Below are positions 33,457-42,884 of a DNA stretch of 64,000 nt, one piece after another. The translations under genes and the position numbers were made by a program. Under the pieces are notes generated by a model. It ran no database searches and was not told where the DNA came from. It saw only the letters and a list, made by a program, of their open reading frames with translations. The stretch spans positions 1-64,000 of the forward strand of contig NZ_SLZL01000013.1 in NCBI RefSeq assembly GCF_004342605.1, in the 5' to 3' direction. Source of the DNA: Caulobacter sp. BK020 (GTDB lineage: Bacteria; Pseudomonadota; Alphaproteobacteria; Caulobacterales; Caulobacteraceae). The first letter of the stretch is position 1. Every line of letters starts with the position of its first letter.

Positions 33457-33882
33457 CTACTGGCCCAGGATCGAGTCCAAACGGCCCTTGGCCGCGGTCG
33501 GGGCCTCCCGCTCCTGGATCATCCCCTCCAGGCGAGCATATCGGCCGTCCTTGCCGGCCTTGCGGCGGATCTCGTCCGCGTTGATCACCACGGTCCGGCT
33601 TTCGCGCTCCATGACCTTGCCCATGATCGCGGCGAACACCGCGCCGGCCACGGCGGCCGCCATCGGCCCGACGGCGTCCAGCCAGGTCTCGCCGAAGATG
33701 GCGTGCAGGCGGCCGATCAGCAGTTCGCGATTGGGTTGCTGGTCGATCAGGTCGATGAAGAAGCGCTCGCCGCCCTCAATGCCGGCGACCAGGGCCAGGG
33801 CGATGGCCACGCCCAGCCAGCGCGGCTTGGCGTAGAGGCCAAGCACGGCTCCCAGCACAGCGCAGGCGGCCATCATGATCAT
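33457..33882 (-). CDS. Hypothetical membrane protein (141 aa)
   Basis: N-terminal helices MIMMAACAVLGAVLGLYAKP and LGVAIALALVAGIEGGERFF, then a third hydrophobic stretch AVGPMAAAVAGAVFAAIMGK, and a charged cytosolic tail ending GRLDSILGQ. I do not recognise it. The longer open frame to 34026 adds residues without hydrophobic or conserved character and would enter the lemA upstream region. It is divergent from lemA. Confidence 0.7.
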   Translation of the reverse strand: MIMMAACAVLGAVLGLYAKPRWLGVAIALALVAGIEGGERFFIDLIDQQPNRELLIGRLHAIFGETWLDAVGPMAAAVAGAVFAAIMGKVMERESRTVVINADEIRRKAGKDGRYARLEGMIQEREAPTAAKGRLDSILGQ

Positions 33883-34143
33883 GGATGCGATGCTGCCAGG
33901 CTTGGGTGAGCGCGGGGTTAAGGCGGACTGGCGACCGATTGTCACAAGAGGGTCCGATTGACCGCCGAGCGCGGCGCGCGCTGACGTTTCGAGGATGACA
34001 AACGCGCGCATTGCGCGAGAATGCACGCGCAGGTCGTCATCGCGTTTGCATCGGCGCGAAGCTGGCCCTTAGTGTGCGTCCAACGACCGCCAAGAGCGAC
34101 ACACAGCGCTACGTCCGGATCCAACCAGGCCCGAAGGGACTTC

Positions 34144-34788
34144 ATGCGGATGCTCAGAACCCTCACCCGTCTCGCCCCCGTCATCGCCGTGAGCCTGTTG
34201 CTGGCCGGCTGCGGGATCAACACCATCCCCACCCAGGACGAGGCGACCAAGACCGCCTGGGCCGAGGTGCAGAACCAGTACCAGCGCCGCGCCGACCTGA
34301 TCCCCAACCTAGTGGCGACGGTGAAAGGCTACGCAGCCCAGGAGAAGGGCGTGCTGACCGCCGTCACCGAGGCGCGAGCCAGCGCCACCCAGGTCAAGGT
34401 CGACGCCTCGACCATCACCGACCCCGCCCAGTTCCAGCAGTACGCCGCCGCCCAGGACAAGCTTTCGGGCGTGCTGGGCCGGCTGATGATGATCCAGGAA
34501 AGCTATCCGGAGCTGAAGTCGAACCAGAACTTCCTGGCCCTGCAGAGCCAGCTGGAGGGCACCGAGAACCGCATCTCGATCGCCCGGCGCGACTACAACA
34601 ACACCGCCCAGGTCTACAACACCACCCTGCGGACCTTCCCCAGCATCATCTGGGCCAAGACCCTGTACGGCTCCCAGAAGCCGGCCCAGCTGTTCCAGGC
34701 CACGGCCAACGCCCAGTCGGCGCCGAACGTCAGCTTCGACGCGCCCGCGGCCCCGGCCGTGAACACCCAGCCCAGCCCGGCGAACTGA
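34144..34788 (+). CDS. lemA: LemA family lipoprotein
   Basis: 214 aa. Residues 1-21 (RLAPVIAVSLLLAGCGIN) are a lipoprotein signal with a lipobox cysteine. The LemA helical domain follows with NQYQRRADLIPNLVATVKGY, VTEARASATQ, YPELKSNQNFLALQSQLEGT and IARRDYNNTAQVYNT, the standard family pattern. The function of LemA is not settled. It is regularly found before TPM-domain genes, as here, implying an envelope-associated partnership. The ATG at 34144 is right for the signal peptide. The frame upstream has no counterpart. Confidence 0.93.
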   Translation: MRMLRTLTRLAPVIAVSLLLAGCGINTIPTQDEATKTAWAEVQNQYQRRADLIPNLVATVKGYAAQEKGVLTAVTEARASATQVKVDASTITDPAQFQQYAAAQDKLSGVLGRLMMIQESYPELKSNQNFLALQSQLEGTENRISIARRDYNNTAQVYNTTLRTFPSIIWAKTLYGSQKPAQLFQATANAQSAPNVSFDAPAAPAVNTQPSPAN

Positions 34789-34803
34789 GGTGCTCTTTTC
34801 TTT

Positions 34804-34908
34804 CCGCTCATCCCGGCGAAGGCCGGGACCCAAGCTGAAGGTCCGGTCGAAGCTCGGCGCTTGGACGGCCCGCTCGGCTTGGGTCCCGGCCTTCGCCGGG
34901 ATGAGCGG
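34804..34908. repeat. Palindromic repeat forming a long hairpin over the TPM gene start
   Basis: A perfect 32-base inverted repeat: arm 34804-34835 starts CCGCTCATCCCGGCGAAGGC and arm 34877-34908 is its complement, with a 41-base spacer. It is of the widespread alphaproteobacterial type. The ATG used by the following gene (34901) lies inside the second arm. Confidence 0.9.
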
Positions 34909-35683
34909 ACTGTTGATGGCGTTGGCGCTGGCCTTCAGCGCCCCCGCCCTGGCCGCCGGCCCGACCTTCCCCGCCCTGACCGGACGGGTGGTCGACGGCG
35001 CCAACATCCTGTCGCCGGCGGTCGAGGCGGAGCTGACCACCAAGCTGGAAAGCCTGGAGAAGACCACCGGCCGCCAGCTGGTGGTGGCCACCGTGCCCAG
35101 CCTGCAGGGCTATGAGATCGAGGACTACGGCTACCAGCTGGGCCGCACCTGGGGCATCGGCCAGAAGGGGACCAACACCGGCGCCCTGCTGATCGTCGCC
35201 CCGACCGAGCGCCGGGTGCGCATCGAGGTCGGCTACGGCCTGGAGCCGATCCTGACCGACGCCCTGTCCAGCGTCATCATCCAGACCGCCATCCTGCCGA
35301 AGTTCAAGGCCGGCGACCTGGAGGGCGGGGTCGTGGCGGGAACCGACGCGGTCATCGCCCAGCTGGCCCTGCCCGACGAGGAAGCCAAGGCCAAGGCGGC
35401 CCAGGCCTTCAAGGTCTCGCAGCAGGCCGAGCGGAGTTCCGGCGCCTCGCCGATCCTGGCCCTGCTGATCCTGTTCGTCGTCATCGTGGTGCTGAGCCAG
35501 GTGTTCGGCCGTCGAGGCCGACGGAGCGGCGGCCTGGGCTCGGCCCTGCCGTGGATCATCCTGAACGGCATGCTCAGCGGCGGCCGGGGCGGAGGCGGCG
35601 GCTGGAGCGACGGGGGCGGAGGCGGCGGGTTCTCCGGCGGCGGCGGCTCGTTCGGCGGCGGCGGATCTTCGGGGAGCTGGTGA
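34901..35683 (+). CDS. TPM-domain membrane protein, YgcG-like
   Basis: The ATG at 34901 opens the signal peptide MSGLLMALALAFSAPALAAG. The TPM domain follows (LTGRVVDGANILSP ... RQLVVATVPSLQG ... YGYQLGRTWGIG), then a membrane helix (ILALLILFVVIVVLSQVF) and a Gly/Ser-rich C-terminus (GGGGFSGGGGSFGGGG), all typical of YgcG/Psb32-like proteins. A GTG at 34790 would add 37 residues, but these are translated from the hairpin repeat (SRRRPGP ... AWVPAFAG) and are probably not used, or have been captured. It lies in an operon with lemA and a second TPM gene. Confidence 0.88.
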   Translation: MSGLLMALALAFSAPALAAGPTFPALTGRVVDGANILSPAVEAELTTKLESLEKTTGRQLVVATVPSLQGYEIEDYGYQLGRTWGIGQKGTNTGALLIVAPTERRVRIEVGYGLEPILTDALSSVIIQTAILPKFKAGDLEGGVVAGTDAVIAQLALPDEEAKAKAAQAFKVSQQAERSSGASPILALLILFVVIVVLSQVFGRRGRRSGGLGSALPWIILNGMLSGGRGGGGGWSDGGGGGGFSGGGGSFGGGGSSGSW

Positions 35684-36378
35684 TGAAGACCCTTTCGCAA
35701 GCCGACCAGAACCGCATCGCCCTGGCCGTGGCCGAGGCCGAGAAGACCACCGCCGGCGAGATCTACTGCGTGCTGGCCCCCGAGGTCGGCGACGACCGCG
35801 CGGTTCCGCTGATCTGGGCGACCAGCGCCGCCCTGCTGCTGCCGGCCCTGGCCCTGCTGGCCGGCTTCCGGCCCGAGATGCTGAGCCGGCTGTTCGGCGG
35901 CTGGAGCATCGGCCACGCCGCCGCCCAGGACGTGGCCATCTTGTCGGCCCTGCTGACCTATGTCGGCCTGCAGGCTGCGATCTTCGCCGTCGTCGCCGCC
36001 CTGGTCTCGATCCCGGCCGTGCGCCGCGCCCTGATCCCGCCCGCCGTCAAGAAGGCCCGGGTGCGCCAGGCGGCGCTGGACTATTTCATGACCAAGGACC
36101 TGCACCTGACCCGCGAGCGCACCGGGGTGCTGATCTTCGCCGCCCTGGCCGAGCACCGCGTCGAGGTGATCGCCGACGACGGCGTCCACGCCGCCGCGCC
36201 GAGCGGGGTCTGGGACGAGGTGGTGGCCGATCTGGTCGCCGGCCTCAAGCGCGGCGCGATCGCCGACGGTTTCGTGGCGGCCATCGCCAGGGCCGGCGCG
36301 ATCCTCGCCGCCCACGCGCCGCCCCGGCCGGACGACCGCAACGAACTGCCGGACGGGCTGACGGTGCTGCCAAGATAG
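35683..36378 (+). CDS. Second TPM-domain membrane protein
   Basis: 231 aa, start ATG overlapping the previous stop as TGATG. An N-terminal portion (SQADQNRIALAVAEAEKTTA followed by GEIYCVLAPEVGD) is followed by two hydrophobic segments (LIWATSAALLLPALALLAGF, and LLTYVGLQAAIFAVVAALVS) and the conserved ALDYFMTKDLHLTRERTGVL region ending in a TPM-like domain. It is the usual short partner in lemA-TPM-TPM operons. The biochemical role is not known. ATGA/TGATG spacing indicates translational coupling. Confidence 0.85.
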   Translation: MKTLSQADQNRIALAVAEAEKTTAGEIYCVLAPEVGDDRAVPLIWATSAALLLPALALLAGFRPEMLSRLFGGWSIGHAAAQDVAILSALLTYVGLQAAIFAVVAALVSIPAVRRALIPPAVKKARVRQAALDYFMTKDLHLTRERTGVLIFAALAEHRVEVIADDGVHAAAPSGVWDEVVADLVAGLKRGAIADGFVAAIARAGAILAAHAPPRPDDRNELPDGLTVLPR

Positions 36379-36455
36379 AGAGCCCTCCGCGATAGGGAGG
36401 AAAGGTGCGTTCAGCGCCCTCGCGCGTTCTGGGCGTGACGCTTCAGGAGGCTCTC

Positions 36456-36875
36456 ATGACCGACCAGGACGACTTCACCGCCTTCCTCGACCAGCGCCGA
36501 CGCGTCGCCCAGGCCTATGTCAACGGCGACGCCGGACCGCTGGGCGAGATCGCCGCCCAGGCCAACCCGGCCACCTTCTTCCCGCCCAGCCGCGGGCGCG
36601 AGCAGGGGGCCGGGCATGTCACCGCCGTCAACGCCCGCGGCGCCAGGAGCATGGCGGCTGGCGAGACCACGCTGGAGATCCTGCACAGCCAGGCCAGCGG
36701 CGACCTGGCCTATTGGACCGGCCTGCAGCACGCCACCGTGCGCTTCGCCGACCGCGACGCGCCGGCCGAGATGCACCTGCGGGTGACCGAGATCTTCCGG
36801 CGGGAGGACGGCGACTGGAAGATGATCCATCGCCACGCCGACTTCCTGGCCGAGGCGGGGTCCGCGCCCAAATAG
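36456..36875 (+). CDS. NTF2-like / SnoaL-type protein
   Basis: 139 aa with no signal peptide. The start MTDQDDFTAFLDQRRRVAQA and the end VTEIFRREDGDWKMIHRHAD match DUF4440/SnoaL-like proteins of the NTF2 fold, where small ligands are bound in a conical pocket. CAGGAGG lies eight bases before the ATG. The specific substrate is not inferable. It stands alone after the TPM operon, 77 bases further on. Confidence 0.82.
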   Translation: MTDQDDFTAFLDQRRRVAQAYVNGDAGPLGEIAAQANPATFFPPSRGREQGAGHVTAVNARGARSMAAGETTLEILHSQASGDLAYWTGLQHATVRFADRDAPAEMHLRVTEIFRREDGDWKMIHRHADFLAEAGSAPK

Positions 36876-36886
36876 AGCCTCTTCTT

Positions 36887-37006
36887 CCGCTCATCCCGGC
36901 GAAAGCCGGGACCCAAGGGGCCTATCAGGACGCGCGCTGAGAACGGCATGGCCGCGAACGCTCTGGTCGACTCGGCTTGGGTCCCGACTTTCGTCGGGAT
37001 GAGCGG
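36887..37006. repeat. Second copy of the CATCCCGGCGAA repeat family
   Basis: Left arm CCGCTCATCCCGGCGAAAGC (36887 on) and right arm ending TCGTCGGGATGAGCGG (37006) are inverted with few mismatches, 58-base spacer. It belongs to the same family as 34804-34908. It lies between an NTF2-like gene and the TonB receptor, convergent genes. Confidence 0.85.
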
Positions 37007-37053
37007 ATGGGTGGGGCGAACCCAAGCGCCTCACCACCCCGCCCCCCCCTGAC

Positions 37054-39441
37054 CTAGAACGACTTGCGGATCGTCAGGCCGGCGGTGCGCGGCTGGCCGA
37101 TCGAATAGCCCAGCCGGGCCCGGCCGCCGCGCTCGCGGTCGAACGACAGCAGGGCGTTCTCGTCGGACACGTTGTTGACGTAGGCGATGATGTCCAGGCC
37201 GTTGTCCATCTGCACTCCGGCGCTGAGGTTGATGATGTCGTAGCTGGGCAGTTGCAGGTTCAGCACCGTGGCGTCGGCGCCCGAGGCCCCTCCGAACGGC
37301 AGGCCGGAGACGAAGGAGCGCGGATTGTTCTCCTGGTCGCTGGCCTGGGTGTAGCGGTTGCCCACGTGCTGGAACGAGGCGGTGACATAGCCGTCCATCG
37401 TCTCGGTCAGGGTCCGGGTATAGGTGGCGCTGATCGAGATCTGGAACTTGGGCACCGACGGCAGGCGGTTGCCTTCGCGGATGCCGCCGATCACCGCGCC
37501 CGCGCCGTCGCGGACCGTGGAGTCGAACTCGGCCTGCAGCAGGCTGCCCGAAACGCTGAGGTCGAAGCCGGGCGCCAGGCGGGCCGACAGTTCGCCCTCG
37601 ATCCCCTTGGTGTGGGCCTTGGGCACGTTGAACACCACGCGCGACGAGCACGAGCCGGCGTCCAGCGTGGTCTGCAGGTTCTTGATGTCGGTGTAGAAGA
37701 CCGCGCCGTTGAACGTGACGCCGCCCATCCGGGTCTTCACCCCGCCCTCGTAGTTCCACAGCGTCTCGTCGTCATAGGACTGGAAGCCGCCGAAGATCGC
37801 CGCGTCGGCCGGGGTGCACAGCGGCAGGTTCAGCGGGTCGTTGACCCCGCCCAGCCGGAAACCCTTGGACGCCTGGGCGTTGAAGGTCAGGGCCGGGCTG
37901 GCCTTGTAGCTGAGCAGCAGGCGGGGGGTGAAGCCGTCGGACGAGGTCTTGTCGACCTGGTCGTCGCCGTTGGCGAACAGGCCGCCCGAGGTGAAGCGGC
38001 GGTTCTCGCTGAAGTCGTAATAGCGGCCGCCGGCGGTGATGGTCAGCTTCTGGATCTCGTAGCTGGCCTCGCCGAACACCGCCTTCTGCTTGATCTTGTA
38101 GGGCAGCGAGGCGTTGTAGGGCGAGTTGGCGGGAAAGCCGTTGGCCACCGCGGCCGACGTCCCGGCCCCCAGGGTGGCGTCGGTATAGGCGTCGTAGCCG
38201 GGGGTCGGCAAACGCTGGTTATAGACCCGATCGACCTTCGAATAGAACGCCCCGACCAGCCATTGGAACGGGCCGTCGCCGTCGGAGCCGAGGCGCGCCT
38301 CCTGCGTGAACTGCTCCAGGTCGGTGGTGTCGACCAGCTTGGACGGCAAGGTGACCGCCGCCGCCGGGAAGCCCAGGTCCACCGACACGCTGCCGGTCAG
38401 GGCGCTGGCGTCGCGGTTCACGGCGATCTTGCGGTCGATATAGCTGGTCACCGAGGTGAGCTTCAGGCCGTTGAAGCCGAACGAGGCGGTCAGGTCGCCC
38501 AGGAAGGTCTTGTCGCCGAAGCTCTCGTCCAGCAGCAGGTACTGCTCGCGCTCGCCCAGGGTGATCGCCGGACGGGTGGTGGTGAACGGGTTGGCGAACA
38601 GGTTGAACGCTTCCTGGCGATTGAAGCCGCCGGCGTGGATCTTCTGGTAGACGAGGCGCGGGGTGATGGTGATGTCCTCGGTCGGCTTGAACAGCAGCGA
38701 CACCCGGCCGCCGCGGCGATAGCCGTCGTTGACGTTCTTCTTGCGCGCGCCGCCCTCGCCCAGGGCGTCGACGAAGCCGCCATATTCGGTGTCGTAGCCC
38801 ACCACCCGCAGGGCGGCCTTGTCCGATAGCGGCAGGTTGACGGCGCCCTTCACATAGCCGCCGACGTCGCCGCCCTTCAGGGTGTTGAAATTGGCCTCGA
38901 CCGTGCCCTCGTAGGCGCCAAGCTTCGGCTGGTTGGTGATGTAGCGGATCGTGCCGCCCACCGAGCCCGAGCCGAACAGCGTGCCCTGCGGCCCACGCAG
39001 GGTCTCGACGCGGTTCAGGTCGAACAGGTCGATGTCGGGGGTGAACAGCGACAGCGAGATCACCGACTCGTCGAGATAGACCCCGACCTGCTCCTTGACC
39101 CCCGGCTGGTCGCGGACCACTTGGCCGGCCGAGACGCCGCGCACCGACACCTGGCTCTGGCCGGGGCCGAGGTTCTGGATCGTCAGGCCGGCGACGTTGC
39201 GCGACAGGTCCTCCAGGGTCACCGCCCCGGACTTCTGGATGTCGGCCTGGCTCTGGGCGTTGATCGAGAACGGCACGTCCAGGATGGTCGCGTCGCGCTT
39301 GGTGGCGGTGACGATGATCTCCTCGACCACGTCCGCCCGGTCCTGGGCGGAGGCGACCGTCGGCGGGACGACCAGCGCCGCCAGCGCGGTGGCGGCCAGC
39401 AGCGCGTGTCGCACGCCCCGGCGATGGGTCTCAAGACGCAT
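37054..39441 (-). CDS. TonB-dependent receptor
   Basis: Outer-membrane energised importer, 795 aa. After a signal peptide (ALLAATALAALVVPPTVASA) comes a TonB-box-like VEEIIVTATKRDATILDVPF, the plug domain (GAVTLEDLSRNVAGLTIQNL and VETLRGPQGTLFGSGSVGG) and a 22-strand barrel ending LGYSIGQPRTAGLTIRKSF, with the expected terminal Phe. The start at 39441 is preferred; the frame extends to 39627 but lacks a signal. The ligand is unknown. Caulobacter genomes carry many such receptors for glycans and metal chelates. A LacI-type operator-like palindrome lies 220 bases upstream. Confidence 0.93.
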   Translation of the reverse strand: MRLETHRRGVRHALLAATALAALVVPPTVASAQDRADVVEEIIVTATKRDATILDVPFSINAQSQADIQKSGAVTLEDLSRNVAGLTIQNLGPGQSQVSVRGVSAGQVVRDQPGVKEQVGVYLDESVISLSLFTPDIDLFDLNRVETLRGPQGTLFGSGSVGGTIRYITNQPKLGAYEGTVEANFNTLKGGDVGGYVKGAVNLPLSDKAALRVVGYDTEYGGFVDALGEGGARKKNVNDGYRRGGRVSLLFKPTEDITITPRLVYQKIHAGGFNRQEAFNLFANPFTTTRPAITLGEREQYLLLDESFGDKTFLGDLTASFGFNGLKLTSVTSYIDRKIAVNRDASALTGSVSVDLGFPAAAVTLPSKLVDTTDLEQFTQEARLGSDGDGPFQWLVGAFYSKVDRVYNQRLPTPGYDAYTDATLGAGTSAAVANGFPANSPYNASLPYKIKQKAVFGEASYEIQKLTITAGGRYYDFSENRRFTSGGLFANGDDQVDKTSSDGFTPRLLLSYKASPALTFNAQASKGFRLGGVNDPLNLPLCTPADAAIFGGFQSYDDETLWNYEGGVKTRMGGVTFNGAVFYTDIKNLQTTLDAGSCSSRVVFNVPKAHTKGIEGELSARLAPGFDLSVSGSLLQAEFDSTVRDGAGAVIGGIREGNRLPSVPKFQISISATYTRTLTETMDGYVTASFQHVGNRYTQASDQENNPRSFVSGLPFGGASGADATVLNLQLPSYDIINLSAGVQMDNGLDIIAYVNNVSDENALLSFDRERGGRARLGYSIGQPRTAGLTIRKSF

Positions 39442-39791
39442 GAGTTCCTCCCGTTCCACGATCCTGGTGGTTCTTGGATTTTCAATTCTGACCACAACCT
39501 GAGCGTTCTTGGCCGAATCATCGAAAGTCAACACCGAAGGAAACCGGAACTTCGAAACGCCGGATATTTCAGGCGGAGCGTGAGATCGGCGCAACAATGC
39601 CGGAGTGGTCTTTCCAAGGTCGCTCATCCATGGTCAAGCTTTGGGTCTTTGCCTCGAACTGTTAGCGCTACCGTGTGCAGACCGGCTTTTCGGCGGGATC
39701 GCTGCTTTACGTTCGCGTGACCTTTCGCGGACGGAAATCCCGGTCTAGGGTGGCCGCCAATTCAAACTAACGTTTAAAGGGGAGAGCGCCC
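39442..39791. other. Divergent promoter region (TonB receptor / thiolase)
   Basis: 350 bases between the two divergent starts. It contains the palindrome at 39660 and, read on the minus strand, TTGACTTTCGATGATTCGGC about 100 bases before the receptor start, a possible promoter. AGGGGAGA is the ribosome-binding site of the thiolase. No gene is seen inside. Confidence 0.5.
39660..39673. promoter_or_regulatory. LacI-type operator-like palindrome
   Basis: TGTTAGCGCTACCG has the central GCGC palindrome and flanking TA/AT pairs of sugar-responsive LacI-family operators. It lies about 220 bases upstream of the TonB receptor and 118 bases upstream of the thiolase. Only one site is seen and two positions do not pair, so it remains a candidate. 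Confidence 0.4.
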
Positions 39792-40979
39792 ATGCGCGAA
39801 GCGGTCATCGTCTCTTACGCCCGGACCGGCCTGGCCAAGTCCAACCGCGGCGGGTTCAACAACACCCATGGCGCGGCCATGGCCGGCCACGCCATCCAGC
39901 ACGCGGTCAGCCGGGCGCGCCTGGAGGGCGCCGAGGTCGAGGACGTGGTCCTGGGCTGCGGCGGTCCCGAAGGCGCCACCGGCATGAACGTCGCCCGCAA
40001 CGCCGCCATCTGGGCCGGCCTGCCGGTCACCACCTCGGGCCAGACCGTCAACCGTTTCTGCTCCTCGGGCCTGCAGGCCATCGCCACGGCCGCCAACTAT
40101 GTCCGCAACGACGGCGCGCCGGTCGCGGTCGGCGGCGGCGTGGAGTCGATCTCGCTGGTGCAGGGCGGCGGTCACATGAACCGCTTCCACATCACCGAAG
40201 ACAAGCTGATGAAGGAGAAGCCGGCCCTGTGGATGGCGATGATCGACACCGCCGACATCGTCGCCAAGCGCTACAACGTCAGCCGCGAATACCAGGACGA
40301 ATATTCGCTGCGCAGCCAGCAGCGGATCGCCGCCGCCCAGGCCGCCGGCCTGTTCGACGACGAGATCGTGCCGATGGCCACCAAGATGAAGGTGGTCAAC
40401 AAGGAGACCAAGGAAGAGAGCCTGGTCGACTACGTGGTCACCAAGGACGAATGCAATCGTCCGGAGACCACCCTGGAGGGCCTGGCCAGCCTCAAGCCGG
40501 TGATGGGCGAGGGCAATTTCGTCACGGCCGGCAACGCCAGCCAGCTGTCGGACGGCGCCGCCGCCGTGGTGGTGATGGAGGCCAAGGAGGCCGCCCGCCG
40601 CAACCTCGAACCGCTAGGTCTGTTCAAGGGCTTCGCCATCGCCGGCTGCGAACCCGACGAGATGGGCATCGGTCCGGTCTTCGCCGTGCCGCGCCTGCTG
40701 GAACGCCACGGCCTGAAGGTCGACGACATCGACCTGTGGGAGCTGAACGAGGCCTTCGCCAGCCAGTGCCTCTACAGCCGCGACCGCCTGGGCATCGATC
40801 CGGAGAAGTACAACGTCAACGGCGGCTCGATCGCCATCGGCCACCCGTTCGGCATGACCGGAGCGCGCTGCGCCGGCCACCTGCTGCTGGAAGGCAAGCG
40901 CCGCAAGGCCAAGCTGGGCGTGGTGACCATGTGCATCGGCGGCGGCATGGGCGCGGCCGGGCTGTTCGAGATCTTCTAG
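39792..40979 (+). CDS. Acetyl-CoA acyltransferase (thiolase)
   Basis: 395 aa. Condenses two acyl-CoA molecules or cleaves a 3-ketoacyl-CoA. Catalytic residues are present: the nucleophile Cys in [12 protein letters not shown], the His in [16 protein letters not shown] and the second Cys in [15 protein letters not shown]. The segment [10 protein letters not shown] is also typical. The preceding region has AGGGGAGA as ribosome-binding site. Whether it is degradative (FadA-like) or biosynthetic (AtoB/PhaA-like) is not decidable from motifs. It has no adjacent beta-oxidation genes. Confidence 0.93.
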   Translation: MREAVIVSYARTGLAKSNRGGFNNTHGAAMAGHAIQHAVSRARLEGAEVEDVVLGCGGPEGATGMNVARNAAIWAGLPVTTSGQTVNRFCSSGLQAIATAANYVRNDGAPVAVGGGVESISLVQGGGHMNRFHITEDKLMKEKPALWMAMIDTADIVAKRYNVSREYQDEYSLRSQQRIAAAQAAGLFDDEIVPMATKMKVVNKETKEESLVDYVVTKDECNRPETTLEGLASLKPVMGEGNFVTAGNASQLSDGAAAVVVMEAKEAARRNLEPLGLFKGFAIAGCEPDEMGIGPVFAVPRLLERHGLKVDDIDLWELNEAFASQCLYSRDRLGIDPEKYNVNGGSIAIGHPFGMTGARCAGHLLLEGKRRKAKLGVVTMCIGGGMGAAGLFEIF

Positions 40980-40985
40980 ACTTTA

Positions 40986-41011
40986 GGGGACAGGCGCATG
41001 CGCCTGTCCCC
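40986..41011. terminator. Bidirectional stem between thiolase and purH
   Basis: GGGGACAGGCGCATGCGCCT plus GTCCCC is a perfect 26-base palindrome lying between the convergent stops (40979 and 41041). The flanking T/A runs are short (CTTTA before), so it is probably a modest terminator in both directions. Confidence 0.5.
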
Positions 41012-41038
41012 GTCGGCGTCGGCGTCGGATGGCCGGTC

Positions 41039-42646
41039 CTAGTGGCGGAACACCCGCACGCCGGTGAAGGCCATGGCCAGGCCCTGCCGGTCGGCGGCCT
41101 CGATCACCTCGGAGTCCCGCATCGAGCCGCCCGGCTGGATGATCGCCGTCGCCCCGGCCTCGGCCGCCTGGATCAGGCCGTCGGCGAACGGGAAGAAGGC
41201 CTCCGAGGCGCAGGCGCAGCCCTTCAGGTCCAGGCCGAAGTCGGCGGCCCGCAGCGCCGCGATCCGGGCGCTGTCCTTGCGGTTCATCTGGCCGGCCCCG
41301 ACGCCCAGGGTCTGGCCGGCGCGGGCGTAGACGATGGCGTTGGACTTGACGTGCTTGCCGACCGTGAAGGCGAAGAGCATATCGCGCACCTCCTCGTCCG
41401 TGGGCTGACGTTTCGTGACGATCTTCAGGTCCGAGGCCTTGATCCGGGCGTCGTCGCGCGACTGGACCAGGAAGCCGCCGGCCACCGACTTGAACGTGTC
41501 GCCGGTCGACAGGGCGTCGGGCAGGCCGCCGGTCACCAGCAGGCGCAGGTTCTTCTTGGCCGCGAACACCGCGACCGCGTCGTCGTCGGCCTCCGGCGCG
41601 ATCACCACCTCGGTGAAGATCTCGACCATCGCCTCGGCCGCCTCGCGGGTCAGGCGCGAGTTCACGGCGACAATGCCGCCGAAGGCCGAGGTCGGATCGC
41701 AGGCCAGGGCGCGCTCATAGGCCTGGCGCTGCGACGCGCCGACGGCCACGCCGCAGGGATTGGCGTGCTTGATGATCGCCACGGCCGGGCCTTGGGCCGG
41801 ATCGAACTCGGCGATCAACTCGAACGCCGCGTCGGTGTCGTTGATGTTGTTGTAGCTGAGCGCCTTGCCCTGCAGCTGGGTGGCGGTGGCCACGCCCGGG
41901 CGCGGGTTGGGGAAGGTGTAGAAGGCCGCCTTCTGGTGCGGGTTCTCGCCATAGCGCATGGTCTGGCGCAGCTCGCCGGCGATCGACTTGCGGGCCGGGA
42001 AGTCCTGGCCCAGCGGGCCCTCTTTCAAGGTTTGGGCGAACCAGGCGGAGATCGCCGCATCATAGGCCGCCGTGCGGGCGTAGGCCCGGGCCGCCAGGAT
42101 CTGGCGGAGTTGCAACGAAGTCGCGCCGCCGGCCTTCAGCGCCTCCAGCACCTCGGCCAGGTCCGAAGGATCGGTGCAGACGGCGACATAGCCGTGGTTC
42201 TTGGCCGCCGAGCGGATCATGGCCGGGCCGCCGATGTCGATGTTCTCGACGCATTCGGCGTAATCGCCGCCCTTGGCCACCGTGGCCTCGAACGGATAGA
42301 GATTCACGTACAGGATATCGATGCCGCCGATGCCGTGGTCGGCCATGGCCCTGGCGTGCTCGGGGGCGTCGCGCACGCCCAGCAGGCCGCCGTGCACGAT
42401 CGGGTGCAGGGTCTTGACCCGGCCGTCCATCATCTCCGGAAAGCCCGTCAACTCCGAGACGTCCTTGACCGGAAGACCCGCCGCGGCGATCGCCGCCTTG
42501 GTGCCGCCGGTGGAGACCAGCTCGACGCCGGCCGCGTGCAGGACCTGGGCGGCCTCGACCAGGCCGGTCTTGTCGGACACCGACAGCAGGGCCCGTTTGG
42601 GAGCGACCAGATCGGGGGCGGACGGATAGTCGGGGGCGGCGGGCAC
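41039..42646 (-). CDS. purH: Bifunctional AICAR transformylase / IMP cyclohydrolase
   Basis: Last two steps of de novo purine synthesis. The N-terminal IMP cyclohydrolase/MGS-like domain (about 1-200) begins with [20 protein letters not shown] and includes [20 protein letters not shown]. The C-terminal transformylase follows with [14 protein letters not shown]-type sequence (here [14 protein letters not shown]), [22 protein letters not shown] and [20 protein letters not shown]. The start is GTG at 42646, preceded by GAGGAG; 535 aa is standard. The upstream leader is a ZTP riboswitch. The product therefore acts on the intermediate (ZMP) whose accumulation the leader senses. Confidence 0.95.
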   Translation of the reverse strand: MPAAPDYPSAPDLVAPKRALLSVSDKTGLVEAAQVLHAAGVELVSTGGTKAAIAAAGLPVKDVSELTGFPEMMDGRVKTLHPIVHGGLLGVRDAPEHARAMADHGIGGIDILYVNLYPFEATVAKGGDYAECVENIDIGGPAMIRSAAKNHGYVAVCTDPSDLAEVLEALKAGGATSLQLRQILAARAYARTAAYDAAISAWFAQTLKEGPLGQDFPARKSIAGELRQTMRYGENPHQKAAFYTFPNPRPGVATATQLQGKALSYNNINDTDAAFELIAEFDPAQGPAVAIIKHANPCGVAVGASQRQAYERALACDPTSAFGGIVAVNSRLTREAAEAMVEIFTEVVIAPEADDDAVAVFAAKKNLRLLVTGGLPDALSTGDTFKSVAGGFLVQSRDDARIKASDLKIVTKRQPTDEEVRDMLFAFTVGKHVKSNAIVYARAGQTLGVGAGQMNRKDSARIAALRAADFGLDLKGCACASEAFFPFADGLIQAAEAGATAIIQPGGSMRDSEVIEAADRQGLAMAFTGVRVFRH

Positions 42647-42679
42647 GGCGGACTCCTCGGGTCTGTTGACGACGGAATG

Positions 42680-42753
42680 GAGCCCAGGCGCGCGGCGGTT
42701 GAGGTCCGCGCTCCCCGATGGTTGCCCATCACTAGCGCCAGTCACGCGGACGG
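42680..42753 (-). promoter_or_regulatory. ZTP (pfl motif) riboswitch
   Basis: Read on the minus strand the leader contains GTCCGCGTGACTGGCG, then GATGGGCAACCATC (hairpin), CGGGGAGCGCGGAC, and after ACCTCAACC the closing CGCGCGCCTGGGC. GTCCGC pairs with GCGGAC to form P1. The conserved GTGACTGGCG, CGGGGAGCG and CCTGGGC segments are those of the ZTP/ZMP-sensing pfl RNA. The RNA ends 34 bases before the GTG of purH, a gene this class commonly controls in proteobacteria. Confidence 0.9.
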
Positions 42754-42884
42754 CGCGGAAAATACGGAGGCCGGCGGGGGAGTCAATGCAGGTCTTGGAC
42801 CCGTCGGACCCGGCCTGATCGCCCACCGATCGGCCCAAGAGGGCGGGCGCGCTGACCGTAAAGGCCAGTGCGCCGACCTTGTCT

